DNA of 64,000 bases from Straminergon stramineum (taxonomy: Eukaryota > Streptophyta > Bryopsida > Hypnales > Calliergonaceae). The translations under genes and the position numbers were made by a program. The notes under the pieces were generated by a model. It was not told where the DNA came from and made no database searches. It was given only the letters and a program-made list of their open reading frames with translations. Below, piece by piece: positions 11,378 through 24,600 of the stretch. The stretch's first letter is position 1; every line of letters starts with the position of its first letter. The stretch spans positions 22,632,501-22,696,500 of the forward strand of contig OY987269.1 of NCBI GenBank assembly GCA_963920665.1, given 5' to 3'.

Positions 11378-12674
11378 CTAACCCCTAAACGACCAAGTGT
11401 CCATTCAACATATGCAAGAAATCTCAAGTAGGTTCCTACAAAGTCATTTTTGGTTGGATCTTCATGAAATTTGAACATTCCATGATATATTTTGGGACAT
11501 AGAATTCTAACAAAGAAAATACATACTTTGACGTTTTATTTGTAGAAAATAGGAAAAACAATTTTCAAGAAAACTAAAAATTGGCCATTTGGGAGGACTA
11601 TTTGATGATGAGATTTGAGCAAAAAAACGAGTTCAAAACTATTTCTATTGTTTAGAATTGCGCTTGCAAGAGAGGCCTATTTGCATGAACGTGGAGGATA
11701 TAAAATAATGAATTTTTAGATTTCCTTTGGTAGGCACATGTATGCCTACTATACTAATATACCATAGAAATTTCATCTAAAAATCACTAATTTAAACCAC
11801 TCAATAGTATAAAAAACCCCTAAACGTCAAAGTGTGACAAATTATCAAAATTGACTTTTAAATATAAAATGATTTTTAAATTTTTGTGAAAAATAAGGAT
11901 TACAATAACAAGAAAGATATCTAGAAATAGTTTTTTTGGTTTTGGAATCAGATTCATAATTCAAAAGTTATAGCGCTCCCAAAAAAAACGCAACGAAACT
12001 CGCAGGTGTTTCTTGCAATCACCCATTCCTCAAATCACATTCTAAGAGGAGTCAAACTTTATTAGCTATATTGGGGTGGTTTCAAGAAAAAAATCATTTT
12101 CTTCTAACTTCAAGTCCTATTATCTTGCAATATGTGAAGTTGAAATTCTTCAAATTTTTTCAGATATTCCAAATGTTTGTCTTTAACTTTTCACCATTTG
12201 GATTTCAAATTAAAAATTTCCTCATTGCACAAGAAATCATCAAAAAATGACTATTGTATTGCCAACTCACTCCTTAACCTCCTTGCATTGCAAGGTGATT
12301 TAGTGTAAGCTAGACATCTCAGATGCTTCTAAAGTTTTTCATGAGTGACCTAACATCATATACTTATGCATGGTCAAAATCCTCATTTTGGTGTAAAGCA
12401 AAAATTTTACTCCAAGAGGTCCCAAAGTCTGCTGACCCTGTTTCGCAAGAATGAAAAAAAGTTTTTTTTCTCACTTCAAACATTATATTCTTTCAATCCT
12501 TGAGGTCAAATGGTCTGAAATTTTTTCCACACTCTGGTAAAGTACTTTACTTCAGTTGTGTATATGGTTAATTATCAAAAAAAAGTTTCAATTTTCATTT
12601 TTGAATAACATACGAAAAAACACATTTTTTGACGATGTTTCCCTGAAAAGAACCCCTGGTCCTTTCGGGGTTAG
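11378..12674 (-). mobile_element. Element related to family A, longer copy (about 1.3 kb)
   Basis: Starts CTAACCCCTAAACGACCA and ends with the reverse complement of CTAACCCCGAAAGGACCA, so the terminal repeats are near-identical over about 17 bp. Part of the interior (about 12465-12545) matches family A in reverse: a 'cacttcaaa' word, then 'tttcaatcc' and 'gaaattttttccaca'. Its ends are CTAA/TTAG rather than TTAA. It lies only about 97 bp from copy A1. Confidence 0.5.
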
Positions 12675-13359
12675 AATTTCAATAGACAACACAAGCTTAC
12701 CAAACAATCAACTTAGATGAGTAATGAATTCCGTCTATACGGTACTGTGATCTCGTATACATGGACTTCCCATTCGTAAGAGAAATGGGCAAACAACAAA
12801 ACTGTCATGTAATGTTTTTTGTATGTCTTTTGATCTAGACAGCGGCTGATCTAATATTCCCCAACGATATTTCTACAATTGAATTCTATGTGGGCTGATG
12901 TACAATTCTGCTTTTCTACTTCTATGTCCTTGTAGTTTAAAAAAAATTGGAATGTGATTCCCTGTACTCTTCATTGTTCTGTGGGGTGGGTCTCAAATGA
13001 ATGTTCATGCCCTTGATTCATGCCAACAAAGCCAGACCGAAGTTGTTCATTGATGAACGTGATTGCCCATAAAAACCATCCTTGCGCTTTTGGGATTCCG
13101 GAATCTTGGTCTCCAAACTCTTGATCTTTAAAAAGCCTTGCATCGAAATCTTCCTCCAAAAATATTTCCTCAGAAATGTCTCCAAAATGTCTCGGACTCG
13201 ATATTAACCTTAATCTCCAAAATGTGGCTTGGGCTCTTAGAATCTTATCTTGAGCACTAGTCTCCACTCCAAATAAGGCCCTCCGAATAGGGATACCACC
13301 GAACTAGTAAATGTACAACTGACCGATGTAAAATCGTTGAATGCATTTCAAATCTGACT
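12675..13359. other. 3' flank of the GARP gene
   Basis: Gene-like base composition next to the GARP stop codon suggests 3' UTR. A minus-strand open frame at 12971-13267 has no family resemblance and is better read as untranslated sequence. Confidence 0.35.
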
Positions 13360-14854
13360 TTAAGCCAGTGCAAGATCCAAATCAGCTTCCTCCTGAGTGG
13401 AAGGAGAGGCGAACTGGAAGTTTGGACCACGGGATCTGGTGGCCATTGTGAGCTCCAACTCAATGCCTTCCTCAGCTATCCTCTTGCAACCGCTTAGGGA
13501 CTTAGTTACATCCACAGGATTGCTTGAGCTGGTGCTGGTGCTTGTTTCACCGAGAAAACTTCCAAAACTGGGCAAGGGTCCGAGACCAGTTTGATAATTG
13601 GATGATGGATCGGGATCTTGCTGGCGAAATTCATTCGCCATGTTGGCTCTAGTTTGTACGTAATCTTCGTTTCGCGCAACGGAGAAAATCTCAGGAGTCT
13701 CCATTTTCTCCGTCTGCATACTTTCTATGTGCTCACTCGGAGAGCCCCTTAGCAGCTCCTCTCCAGTAGCATCGGCACTTCGCCCTGAATCCTCCTTAAG
13801 TTGCAGCAGTGCTGCAGCTCCTTCTATTAGAGGATTTTCTGCCACATCATCCAACCCCGATTTAAGCTGTCCCAGTTGAAGGCTTGTTACTGAAGTTCCC
13901 TGGGGTTGAATGTAATGTGGCTGTGATTGTCTTTGATCTGCACATACATTTAAGACATCAGCTACAGCTTCAACCATTGCATTCAAAGACGTTCGATTGA
14001 AGGCTTTGAATTAAATTCAGACGAAATTCAACCAGTACTTAATTATGAGAAATGAGGATATTGTAAAACTCACCAGATGTGGGCGAGGATTCTTCGCTCA
14101 ACCCAGAAGGTTCTTTTGCAGGTTTCCTGTGCATCTGCACAAAGATGTGTCCAGAGGTAATAAGGTTTTCGTCCAATCAGTCGGACAGCAGCTGACTGAA
14201 TCGTACATTAGATTCTACAATTCATATATGAAACAGCGTCATCAACTTTGAAAACGGTTGAATGTATATGAACGTGCTACTGACCTGAAGGTGACTTTTT
14301 ACTTGCCCAAGGGTGAGCCCTTCCGGCCTAAATTCCATGAGCTGTAATATCTTCTTCGGTGTTGCCTCTGTACCACAAATGCCACGAAGAAGCCAGATTA
14401 GAATATTCCAAAGCAAGAGGTCCCATCTTTTTTAATGCAATTTCTTATGCAGTTTCTCATGCTATTCACAATTAACTCGCCTAACATAGAAATGAAAGCG
14501 AATTGGTAATCAGATTGCATTTTCCCCCTCCAATTAACTACCAACAAGTGACTCGAGTATGACACTACTTCCAGAATGCACATGTTGACAAATTTACTTA
14601 CTGTCTTGACCACCGAGCTGATCGACAGCACGCACGAAACGCTCGTGAATGTCACCAATTGCCCAATCTCTCTTTGCGGTGCTCGAGCGCACATATTGCC
14701 GGACGTTGGGCCTGTAGCGCCGAACGTCCTCAGCAGAGGAATTCGAATTCTCCCCGCCGATGGCATTTTCGCTGCTCCTCTCTTCAGAATTGGACAGCGA
14801 TGACCGACGGGTCATCCTCCTTGCGCTTGAGCCAGTCCAAGCCATTGCGTGCAT
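13360..14854 (-). CDS. G2-like (GARP) Myb-type transcription factor, divergent
   Basis: Exons, in reading order: 14854-14602, 14367-14285, 14134-14074 and 13937-13360. Phases 1, 0 and 1 join cleanly into 324 aa. The start used here is the first ATG in exon 14874-14602 (MHAMAW); an upstream exon may add 53 residues. The single Myb-like domain runs from VRQYVRSSTAKRDW through the FVRAVDQLGGQDKATPKKIL segment to GQVKSHLQMHRK, crossing the first two introns. Family knowledge: GARP proteins bind DNA through this helix-turn-helix and end it with SHLQ[MK]YR. Here the first helix reads KRDW instead of the usual LRWT, and the end is SHLQMHR with a two-residue insertion (RPEG) before it. The C-terminus has EL-type patches ELELTM and DLDLALA, which resemble EAR repression motifs, so a repressor role is possible. 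It is likely nuclear. Its targets are unknown. Confidence 0.8.
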
Positions 14855-14874
14855 CCGCACGTGATAATCGAAAC

Positions 14875-17800
14875 CTAAAATAATGGAAAATACAAGAAGT
14901 TGTGGAATAATTGTCCGCCCACAAACATCCGATCCGTTCCTGAGAGATTGAAATTGGCCTGGCTCTCCCACAAAGAAAATTCGTTGTACACCTGAAATGG
15001 ATTTCGTACATACTTCATCATCTAGGAGTAGACTGAGAAACGCAAGTCACTCTGTCCTTCCCAAAGAGACCGGAAGCCTTACGTACAGACAGCAAAGGAA
15101 CCGACACGGAGTTGATTGACCAATTAAACCAATTGAAGCTGTACAGAGTGCTACGCAAGGCTCTTAAATAAGTTCCGATTGCCGCTTATTTGCTTGCTGA
15201 TCAAGCAAGCTGGTAAGCTACCGAATGTCTGTATGTACGTACTGAGCACTTACCTCCACAAAATGCGTGTGTAGTTGTGCCGGCAAATGCTTTCAGTCTC
15301 CAGCAATGTCGGCCTGCATCGGTGCTCCACAGCCTATAGCTACGATCCAAGGATGTTGCGTTGTCCACCAAAATAAAATAAAAAGTAGAATCCTCGAAAG
15401 TCGAGCCCCAGCTCCCAAGACAACTTGCGATTCCTGTCGGCTGATTCTGTTACAGCACTTTGGATTGAATGTGGCCGAGTAAGCGTTAACAGTCGCGTAT
15501 GTTGCGAAATAAATAAATCAGTGTTTCTAACAATAATCCTGCACAATTGCGGAATTAACCGTAGTCACAAAGTCCACACTCGCACTCCGTGTTTGCCAAT
15601 CGGAAGAAGCCTAGGGCTGGAAACTACCACGTTACTACTGAAACCGAAAATTAGAAAGCTTTGACAACACGCGCGTCCCTAGAGCGAGTGAACTTCATCA
15701 AGGTATGCGGAACGAATTGCAAAACGAATCGCAACTGCAGGCAGAAGCTGAAGAGAAACTTACAGCGCGAGTAGAATTCCTGCGCTTCTAAGCAAACTGT
15801 GACGTACTGCATCGACTAGGGGAGTGATAAGAGATACGCAGCCTTACCACAGCCTCTCAGCTATAGACTCTCTCTATCTCTCAGATGTTGTATCTCGAAA
15901 GCTCCGTTTGGTCTCGTCTGCAAGGAGTTTTTGACGACGCAGACAATTTCGACATTTAAGGAGCTATTTTATTTTTCTGACTCAGGGAGACTAGCCAATT
16001 CAAGTTTGAGAATAATTCATGCAGAACCGGATGTCAAGTGAATATGCCGGAATTTACACTATTTGGTAACGATTGAAAATGGAACTTCCGAGACGCATTA
16101 GAGTTCTCTACAACGTCGATGTTGATAATCGTGAAACAGCAGTCCGAGATGAATGAATAAAAGATAGTCGCAGCGTTTTGAATTTCAGGGACGCGCCTTG
16201 TTGCCGCCACACGATTTTCGGTACAACTGTACCTTCCTGAGAAAGCGGTGTCGAGGGAACTGTGTCTGGCGACCATGAAGAGTTACTATTGTGAAGAGGC
16301 TTTCTTGAACATTCCGAGTTGTATCCAGAGAACTCAGTTCTGCTGCCGTTTATGGCTACGCGGTCACAGACAAAGACACCAACATCGGTGAACACACAGT
16401 AGCAGACTCTCATAAGTTCCAAGTAAAGAGGCTTCAATAATGAATTCTGCGAGAGTCTAAGAGAAGAAAAATTTAGACAAGAATTGGCGACATCTATTTC
16501 CAAGTTTTAAACAAAAAAATTCTAGGATGTTCGGGGACGGCTGTCCATATCTAAACACCAAGGCATATTGCGCTAGTTTCCTAATAGCGACGCTCGCAGC
16601 TTTCCGACGTTTGTTCCCGCTCATGTTACTTGTTACCTGCCAGCCAAATCCAAGTTTCTGTTTGCAGTTAACATAACTTTGCATCACTGGAGTGCTTGCT
16701 TATCGCTGCGTCGGGATTTGAGTAGGTGGCAAAGAAGATGCAGAACTTGCCGAAATTAGCTATAATTCATTGCTGAGTGAGTAGACTCTACACTCGCGGT
16801 GAGAAATTAACCAACGCAATCCACATATAGATTGAGAAGAAAATCGATCCTAAGAGACAAGAGAGTGAAAGTGCTTCATATATCTTGGAGGACAAAACCT
16901 TCTCCGCACGCAATTTTGGACAAAATCTAACCGCTATTTAAGGAACGTAGACTCTCGAGAACGAAACCGACCAAAGAGTTCACATGCAATAGCTTGACAT
17001 AGTCCGACGACCGCTTACAGCAATGACTTTTAACTCCTCCGAGATCTCTTCAGCAGTGTATTGAAATTCATCCCGGCCCAAGGTCGAAAATATCGAGCTA
17101 GTAGGCGTGCATAATCTGCTACGTTTTCACCAATCGATCAAACGACCGAGTCTGTACACAGCTCAGAAAATACATATATACCTCTCCATTGACTTTGTCC
17201 CCCACTGAAGCGTGCGAAGAAAGTCTTCAAATTGGAGAATGTAGGGATTCGGAGCACAAACAGAGAAAGTACTTTTCACGGAATGAACTTGTAACAAAAA
17301 AATTCAGTGTCGAATTGTCTATGACACGCCAGAGCTAGAGTTAGGTGTTACATGAGTACCCTGCCACCTGACCCGCACCCCCCCCCCCCCCTATCTGTCC
17401 TTTTCTAACAAAGCAACAGCAACAGCAACGTCTCCAGACTCGGTCCAACACCATCCTCCTCGACATTCTTGCCATTCTCTTGCTTGCTTCGTACGCTCGT
17501 GCATTCTCTGAATTTCTCTCCCTCTATTACATGTAATTCTCCACAATACATTTCACTAGAAATCGAATTGATTTAATCATTCAACCTCCGCAATTCTTGA
17601 AACTCTGCCAAATATTTGATGTCCTGCGCGTCCACACTGTTAGGTAGCTACTCGATCGTAAATATGCACGGACTTGTCGTCACCATATATCATCATGCCC
17701 GTCATCGTCGACAGAATGGATTGGTGAAAACTTGAAAGAAAAGTTGACAGACTTCGTTGTAGTTGCAAGTTAACCTATTCTGTTCAAAATAATTTGCAAA

Positions 17801-18206
17801 GAAACTTGTTCAGTTAGCCCCCCCGTCCGTCTGCAGAAACTCAATCAGTACAAAGTCCTGGCGAGCTACTCCATAGGCCTCTGTGGTCCGCATTCTGGGG
17901 GAGAAAGAGCAATTCTCGAGGTTGCCTGCCCTCACTGACTTGTGTCCCCAAACTCACTTAACATTCTTCGCAACTTCGCCATTGAAGGACGGATAGATGA
18001 ACGACGCTGCGAGATCGATTCGAGTCCCAGTCTACAGGCTCATCAAAATCCTATTGCACATAATTAAATAGTGACAACATATTAATTTCTTCGATGCTAC
18101 TGCCATAGTCGCCACTCACGTCACATTTGCATATCTGTGTATTTTTATGCGCAACAAAAAAAAGTTGTTCTCGCCTTCTGCGACGGATGCTTCCCGTGCG
18201 ACTCAC
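14875..18206 (-). other. Putative long 5' intron or leader of the GARP gene
   Basis: An acceptor TTTTAG at 14880-14875 precedes the first certain GARP exon. The 3.3 kb up to a GTGAGT donor at 18206 keeps moderate GC and lacks the AT-rich repeat families seen in the spacers, which fits transcribed or regulatory DNA of the GARP gene. Open frames at 16034-16687 show no family resemblance. A run of 14 C lies at 17378-17391. No second gene is supported here. Confidence 0.4.
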
Positions 18207-18345
18207 CCGATCCATGGATTCCTGGCTGCAATCGATGACCCATGGCGGAATCGGATTGCGAGGAAGGGTTGAGGGCTGATCCGCCATCGTTGAACAGTGC
18301 AATTGACAAAGGGTCCTCTTTGTCCTTCACGTCGCGCATTTGCAA
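18207..18345 (-). CDS. Candidate first coding exon of the GARP gene
   Basis: An ATG at 18345 opens 46 codons plus one base (starting MQMRDVKDKEDPLSIALF) up to a strong donor, G|GTGAGT. The phase matches the acceptor at 14875, giving a joined HGS-G-FDYHVRMH and a 377-aa protein. Nothing in the 46 residues identifies a family, and a phase match has a one-in-three chance by luck. The alternative is a non-coding leader exon, with translation starting at 14854. Confidence 0.4.
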
Positions 18346-20694
18346 CGAAAGTTCCTGATCTTAACCAATCATAGTAAGGAGGGGGTCTTTGAGTAAGTTA
18401 AGGTTTGGTTTATCATTTTCTCTTAGAAACTTCCATGCTGTGTCAGACTTGGAAATGAACTCCAGAGTTTTCAGAGTCAGAATCGCCTTTGTTGAGTTGA
18501 ACTCTTAACCCCTAAAAGTTATAGTTCACGCATCCCAAAAGTGGATCCACCTAGGTCAACCTTGATTGTAACTTTTAATATAACCATTTTTGGTATTTGA
18601 TTTAAACTGAGAAAATGAAGCCTGACAAGAATTATAACACAATATCTTTCTTCTTCATCTTAAAAATTTGAAAAAATCCAAATTTTTTAAAGAATTATTG
18701 TAATTGCAAGCTTGATGGATTTCAAATTTAAATTACAAATTTAGGTTTTTCATTCTCAGCTTCATTTATGGTAGAAACTCTAGATTATTCTAATATATAT
18801 TGTAATTGATATAATTTAACTTCCACCCTTAACTTTAAAAAATCACAAGAATTTGATTTTTTCATCAAAATATTTGAAAGAAAAATTAGTGGAAAACACA
18901 TTTTTCCATGAGCAAAAAATATCAAAAATATTAAATATCATTTTTCCATGAGCAAATACATTAGTTAAATAAAAGGATAAATTTTGTTTGACAACAAAAT
19001 TTGATTTCAAGGCCTTTGTTGTGGTTGTTTTGGGTGTAAAAAATAAAATAACCAATTGAGAAATTTTTACACACCTTTCTATTGCTACTTGTACCTCTTG
19101 AGAATTTTTTATGTAATTTGGATTGTTTTTTCTATTTTTACTTATCTACTTTCAATTTATGCAACAAAAACCGTAACAATTACAATGTTTTATAAAAAAT
19201 ATTGGAATTTCTCACAATGATATACAATTCATAGTTTGAAGTAATGAAAATGTATAATTGATATTCAAACACAATCTAATAGGTTACATTTAGCTCATGT
19301 ACGATGTTTGACTAGGTGGCAATGGATCTTGTCTTGAAAGGATTAAAGAACATTACAAGCCCCTCAAGCCTTATGCAAGAAATAATAAGAATTGCAGAAG
19401 CTATTGTGAGCGACACTATTTAAAAATTGTTCCATTTTTTATTTCCTCCCCTCAAGCATCAGATGCAGTTGAACTACTTGGAAATTTACATTGCCTCTGG
19501 GAGATCACTTTAGATCAATAAGTGTTGAAGTGGGGATGCTATTTTGTGAGGTTGCTTGAGAGAGAGGTTGAGTTTGAAGCAACATCGTACACAAAGCCAT
19601 TTGCCATAAATTGTTTTCATGCTTCCTAGCCGCCTTGCAAATAAAAGGACAAATTCCTAAAGTTGCCCTTGAAGGCATGAGCATTTCCTTTCAAGGTTTA
19701 TGATGCTTTCAATTTCATGTTGGTGGAGAGAGACAATCCACTCAAAAGACAACCTCCACTTCCTACTCAATTAATTAGCCCCCCCCCCCTCGTCTCCCAA
19801 AAAATTAGTAGCCATTGATCATTTTTGAAAAAAAATAAAAACATCCCCTTCCCTGCCGTTGATTCTAATACGAATATTATGATACCATATGTATACCATA
19901 TGTATACAGATATGGAAAATGGATACAAATTATCCCATATTAATTGTCAAACGACTTCGTTTTCAAAAATACAAGAGTGAGGGGGGGTATTGGATAATGG
20001 ATCCAATTTTAATTGCCTCAACATGTCTTCCTCACTATCCACTCAAAAGACAACCTTATATAGTCTTTATACCTTACTCAGTGGAGAGAGACTATGTTTT
20101 ATAAGTAACTTGTATTATCAAACTAAAAGCAACCAAAAAGTTCACAACTAGTATTAAAAATAGGATTGATTTTTAAAAGTCATAAAAGTCTCCACTCTAA
20201 TACTTATTGGCCATCAATTCTATAAAGGATTTTCAAAGTTCTTTGTTTTTTACACAGGATTTGAACATTTGGCCTACTCTAGGTGCGTGGAAGTCCATCC
20301 TAAAAGAGAGAAAATAACTCCAACCCATTTGAAGTAGCAACACTAAAAACCAACACTTTTGCTCTTCCCACATATTTAAGAGGGAAATGAGGATTTTTTT
20401 TTAATGAGTTTCTTGGCCAATCCAAGAGAAATCCAACTTAAAATGTTTTGTAATTTTGTGACATTCAAGTAATATTTTGTAAATTTTCAAGGTTGAAAGC
20501 AAAAAGTGTCTACATTTGCTCCAAGTCCTCTACTTTAAATGGACCCCCTTGAAAGCACAAAATGTTTCAACTCCTATTGGTTATCCTTGGGTGATTTAGG
20601 ATGATTGTAGATGGCCACTCAAGGCTCAAATGTAGGTGAGGGGATTTGAAAGGTGTCACTTTTAGGTGTTTCTACCTTGACCCCCAAGTCCCAA
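18346..20694. other. AT-rich spacer between divergent GARP and UTP14 genes
   Basis: A family-type terminus TTAACCCCTAAAAGTTATAG occurs at 18505, similar to the one at 35688, but no matching right end was found. Otherwise the stretch is AT-rich with no supported gene. A C-rich run lies near 19780. Confidence 0.4.
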
Positions 20695-20900
20695 GGCCTT
20701 TTATCGTCAAAAACTACTCAAAATTGCCATATTTAATGCAAAGAATACAAGCTTTATAAAAAAAAGAATTGCGTATGTAATTGTAGGATCTTGCAATAGA
20801 CTAGTATGAAAATACATGGATGAAATTTCAAAAACTTTGAGATTATAAATTGCAAGATATTTGCAATCAAAGTGAAGAAAACATTGTATTTTGGCATGAG
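20695..20900 (+). mobile_element. TTAACCCC family A, degraded left-part fragment
   Basis: Order and wording follow the left third of copy A1: 'tcaaaaactactcaaaattgcc', 'gtaggatcttgcaat', 'tttcaaaaactt', 'attgcaagatattt', 'aagtga'. Neither terminus survives clearly. Confidence 0.45.
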
Positions 20901-21580
20901 GCAAACTAGTTTATAAGACTTTGAATCCTCTTAACTTCAAATTTTTGCATTTTAGATTTTAAATTAGATTTTTTTAATATCAATTATTGAGTTGAGAGTT
21001 TGAGAGAAATTAAAAAAAAAAAGTGATTTTCATCCTTTAAAAAATTGTTAAGTGGAAGTAGATATATAATAGAGGGAAAAAATAAATTGTTCATAGCTCT
21101 AAGATGGAATCAAAATACATTAATTTCGATGGTGAGATTGTTCTAACTCGGCATGGAATTTGAATATGCAACATTTGATAACACAACAAAGTGTCATAGT
21201 AAAAGTTTAAAGTTTTTTTTTTTGAAATGAGAAGTTAAGTTTACATCCATGGTTGGGTGGCAAAATCATGAATGTTATTGACCTAAAGATACTAATTGCT
21301 AATCTCTAAAGATAGTAAATTACTCTTGAAAATTTATAATAAATAATTAAAATTCCTCCAATATATCTAGGTCATGTAAGTCTTTCACTTTCTTCTTTCC
21401 AATTTTATATCAATGCTAAAAAAATTCTTGAATAAGTATCAATTGGATGAAGTGCACTTTTCACAACATTCATCATCCAGCCAATGGATGGCTGAGCGCC
21501 TATGCGCCAAAAGGTTTGGGTGATATTAAAGAGGTTAGAATTATGAAACTGAGAACACAGTGATAGTAGGAAAGCCCTTC
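20901..21580. other. UTP14 upstream region
   Basis: AT-rich, no gene seen. The last stretch before 21580 is presumably promoter and 5' UTR of UTP14. No TATA element was assigned. Confidence 0.35.
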
Positions 21581-21582
21581 GA

Positions 21583-21608
21583 TTAGGGTTTAAGCTTCCT
21601 AGGGTTTA
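21583..21608 (+). promoter_or_regulatory. Two telo-box motifs in the UTP14 leader
   Basis: TTAGGGTTTAA at 21583-21593 and TAGGGTTTAA just after 21600 lie 50-70 bases before the UTP14 ATG. Established knowledge: the telo-box (AAACCCTAA on the other strand) is common near the start of plant ribosome-biogenesis and translation genes, which fits UTP14. Confidence 0.6.
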
Positions 21609-21654
21609 AGGTTCCTCGTCCTCGTGCTCACCACCTGTTGCAGAGATTGTAGCA

Positions 21655-24600
21655 ATGGGGCGCCGTGGAGGAGGTCGTGGTCGTGGTCGTGGACGTGGAG
21701 GCGGTGGCGGAGCTCCCGCAGCGGGAGAAGGACGTGGGAGAGGCCCGAGGTTGGACTCGCGCTTGCTTCGGCAGTTAGACGGGGGGCGGAAGAAGAAGGA
21801 CGACGAGGAGGAGGAGGAGGAAGGACTTGCAAAGAATTTCTACGAATACGAAGAAGGAATCGCGGACGAGGAGTCAGGGAAGAATCGCCGCTATGACGAT
21901 GTGGAGCACGTGGAGTACGAGCTCCCCTCAGATTTTGAGGTTTCTGCTTAACCCTAATTGCAACTAAGATTTTCACGTTCTCAATTGCCTAGCTTTTGTT
22001 CCGTCGGTAATTAATACTGAAGAATTGTTGTGGTGTAGGACGAAGAGATTGATGAAGACGCTGCTCTGGGAGAGGAAGATGCCGGGTTGGAAGAAACCAT
22101 CAAGTCTAAGAGGCGACAAGACGATGAGAGTGACTTAGATCTGAATAGCGATGAGGAGGAAGATGAATCTGGAGAGGACGATGACGAAGAATCGGATGGG
22201 GACGGTGATGAAGAGGACGAGGAATCTGAGGAGGAAGAGGAGGACGATGAGAAGCATCAGCAAATGCTCGAGGCTGTCACTGGGAAACGTCAGCAGCCAA
22301 GAAATGGTATTCAACTTAGGGCTTTTAAAAAATCACAGCTAGTCGTTTCAGTCCTTCGAGGTGCGCAATATGATGCCTACAATGTGATGTTTTAGAGAGA
22401 GATTTGCAGAGAGACCGAGCTGCAAACTAGAGGCTCAGAAATTCTTATGGTTGTAAAATTTCCAGTTGAGATAGTTTCCTGATAGGATTCTCGATAAATT
22501 CCTATTTTTTTTTAAACTGGTGTTAGCTCACCAAAGGCGACCTTTACACTCCTGAAGGACCAAGGTTAATGGTTTCAAATAACTAATTTGAGTGGGGCCA
22601 AATTTTATATCACCAACATCATTGCACGATTGGTCGAACAGTTGGCTCAAATTTGGACTAAATAAAGTCTCTATATGACCTACTCAAAACTGCTGGAAAA
22701 TTATAACGCCCAACCTTGGCCTCTCGTCCTAGTGAAGTGCTGAGTACAGGTACTATTGTTAGAATGGCCAATTTTTAGTTAATCTTTTTAGCAACTGCAA
22801 GGGGATTCCAATGAATCAAAGTATACATTCTGTAGATTTTGTTTACTAATGTTAGTGACTCTGGGTGTAAATCGACACAAGTTCCGATATAAGGTGGGTT
22901 ACATTCTGAAAATCAATTTGTAAGATTTGGGGGGTTTGTATTTAGGTATATGTTGTAATGTGGTACCTCTACCTTACTGTGTTTGCATTTTTGGGCGGAG
23001 TGGAGGAATAACTGGTTGTGTTCTCAATAGAGGGTGGTGCCAAGGAGCGTAAGAAGGAAGTGAGGTCAGAGGCATACACGGAATCAGAATACAACTTGAA
23101 TCCAAATGCGAATGGAAACGCTTCAGCGATTAGTGTGGAGGATCTTTTGGGATCTCTTCAAGGGACTTCAGGAATCGGGACCTTACGGAAGCGCATGCAG
23201 CCGCTGCAGAAAGAGGAATTGGCTGTCAGTGCTCCATTACCGAAGGTGTTACAAGATAGAGTTGAGCGCAAAGCCGGATATGAGAAAAGCAAAGACGAGG
23301 TGGCGAAGTGGCAGCCACTTGTGAAGCAGAATCGTGAAGCTCCGTCTCTGACTTTCAATGAGAGGGAAGCCCTCCCAACAACCACCGTTGCTGCCCTGGC
23401 AGATAAGCACAAGCCCGTGACGGATATGGAAAAAGAGGTTGCTGCAATTTTGGAGCAAAGTAACATGGTGGTTGCGGAGGATATTGAGGCCGCTGAAGCT
23501 CTCGAGCTCAATAAGGTCATTTTCCCGAAGATGCTTTCAGTAGCTTGTGGTAGATGCAAGCCTCTGATTGAATGTTTGGTTTAAAAATTCTTGACTACAA
23601 ATCATGAAAAGGCTATGACTACGATCATGGACACGTTTAACCCTAAGAACCCAAAGCTTAATGTAGATAGTCCATATTGGAACCTTGTAGTCAACGGCAG
23701 TAACGAAACATATTTCTATTGTCCAAAAATGAAAGATTTGATTTCTTCTTTCTATTGATATATTTTGTTACCTAGAAGATTTATTTCAATTTCTGTAGAT
23801 ATTCAAGCAACCATTTTTGTCCATTTGGGCACTTAGTGGTTAATAGATACCACAGAAGTGCAAGTATCTGTTGATTGTGCTATAACTTCCTTATGAGAAA
23901 CGTGTATTTGGAATTGGAATCGTTGTCCATCACAGGGTAGTCCCTGGCAAGCTCTGTCTAAGTTGCTCATTTTTCCTTGTTTTTGTCCATGATTTTCAGC
24001 TTAGTGTGGAGGAGGTCAGGGAAAGGCAGCAGCGGCTCTCAAAGATGCGCAGTTTATTATTTCAGCATGAGGCAAAATCGAAACGCGTTTCAAAGATCAA
24101 GTCCAAGACCTTCCGCCGACTTGACAAAAGTAAAAAGATGAGAGATTTCATGGAGACAGATGAAGACGCTGTCAAAGAGTCAGCTTTGAAGCAGGAAGAA
24201 AGGCGTGCTGAGGTCTGTCAGTTGTGTCCATTTTTCGCAAATGACTTTTGTATACACATTTTGGTTGTGAAGGTTTTAGGAGCAGAATTATCTCACCTGC
24301 CCACGCACTTTTCGTGTTTTCTTTCTTATTCATTCATTGGAACCAGATGAATACGAAACCACACTGTACAAACGTTCCAGCTCTAGTGTCTGCCAGCCCG
24401 TTTATGAGGGTGAATTTAATGAGTTGCATGTTAAACTTGTTTGGTGCTTTTAATTACAGGAGCGCATGACTTTAAAGCACAAAAATACTTCACGATGGGC
24501 TAAGCGGATTCTTAAAAGGGGCTTAAAGGCCCATGAGGATGGTACCCGTGACGCTATCATGGAGCAGCTTCGAGCTCACAGCATGTTGACAAAGAAGATT

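Noticed and set aside
12971..13267. Minus-strand open frame of 98 codons downstream of the GARP stop
   Set aside because: No family resemblance and located where the 3' UTR is expected.
16034..16687. Overlapping minus-strand open frames between the GARP exons and the candidate first exon
   Set aside because: They do not join in phase to the GARP exons, lack domains and are mutually exclusive.
17378..17391. Run of 14 C
   Set aside because: Simple homopolymer, possibly with sequencing length error; no function inferred.
18000..18040. GATTCGAGTCCC, resembling a tRNA T-arm
   Set aside because: No acceptor, D or anticodon stem can be formed around it.
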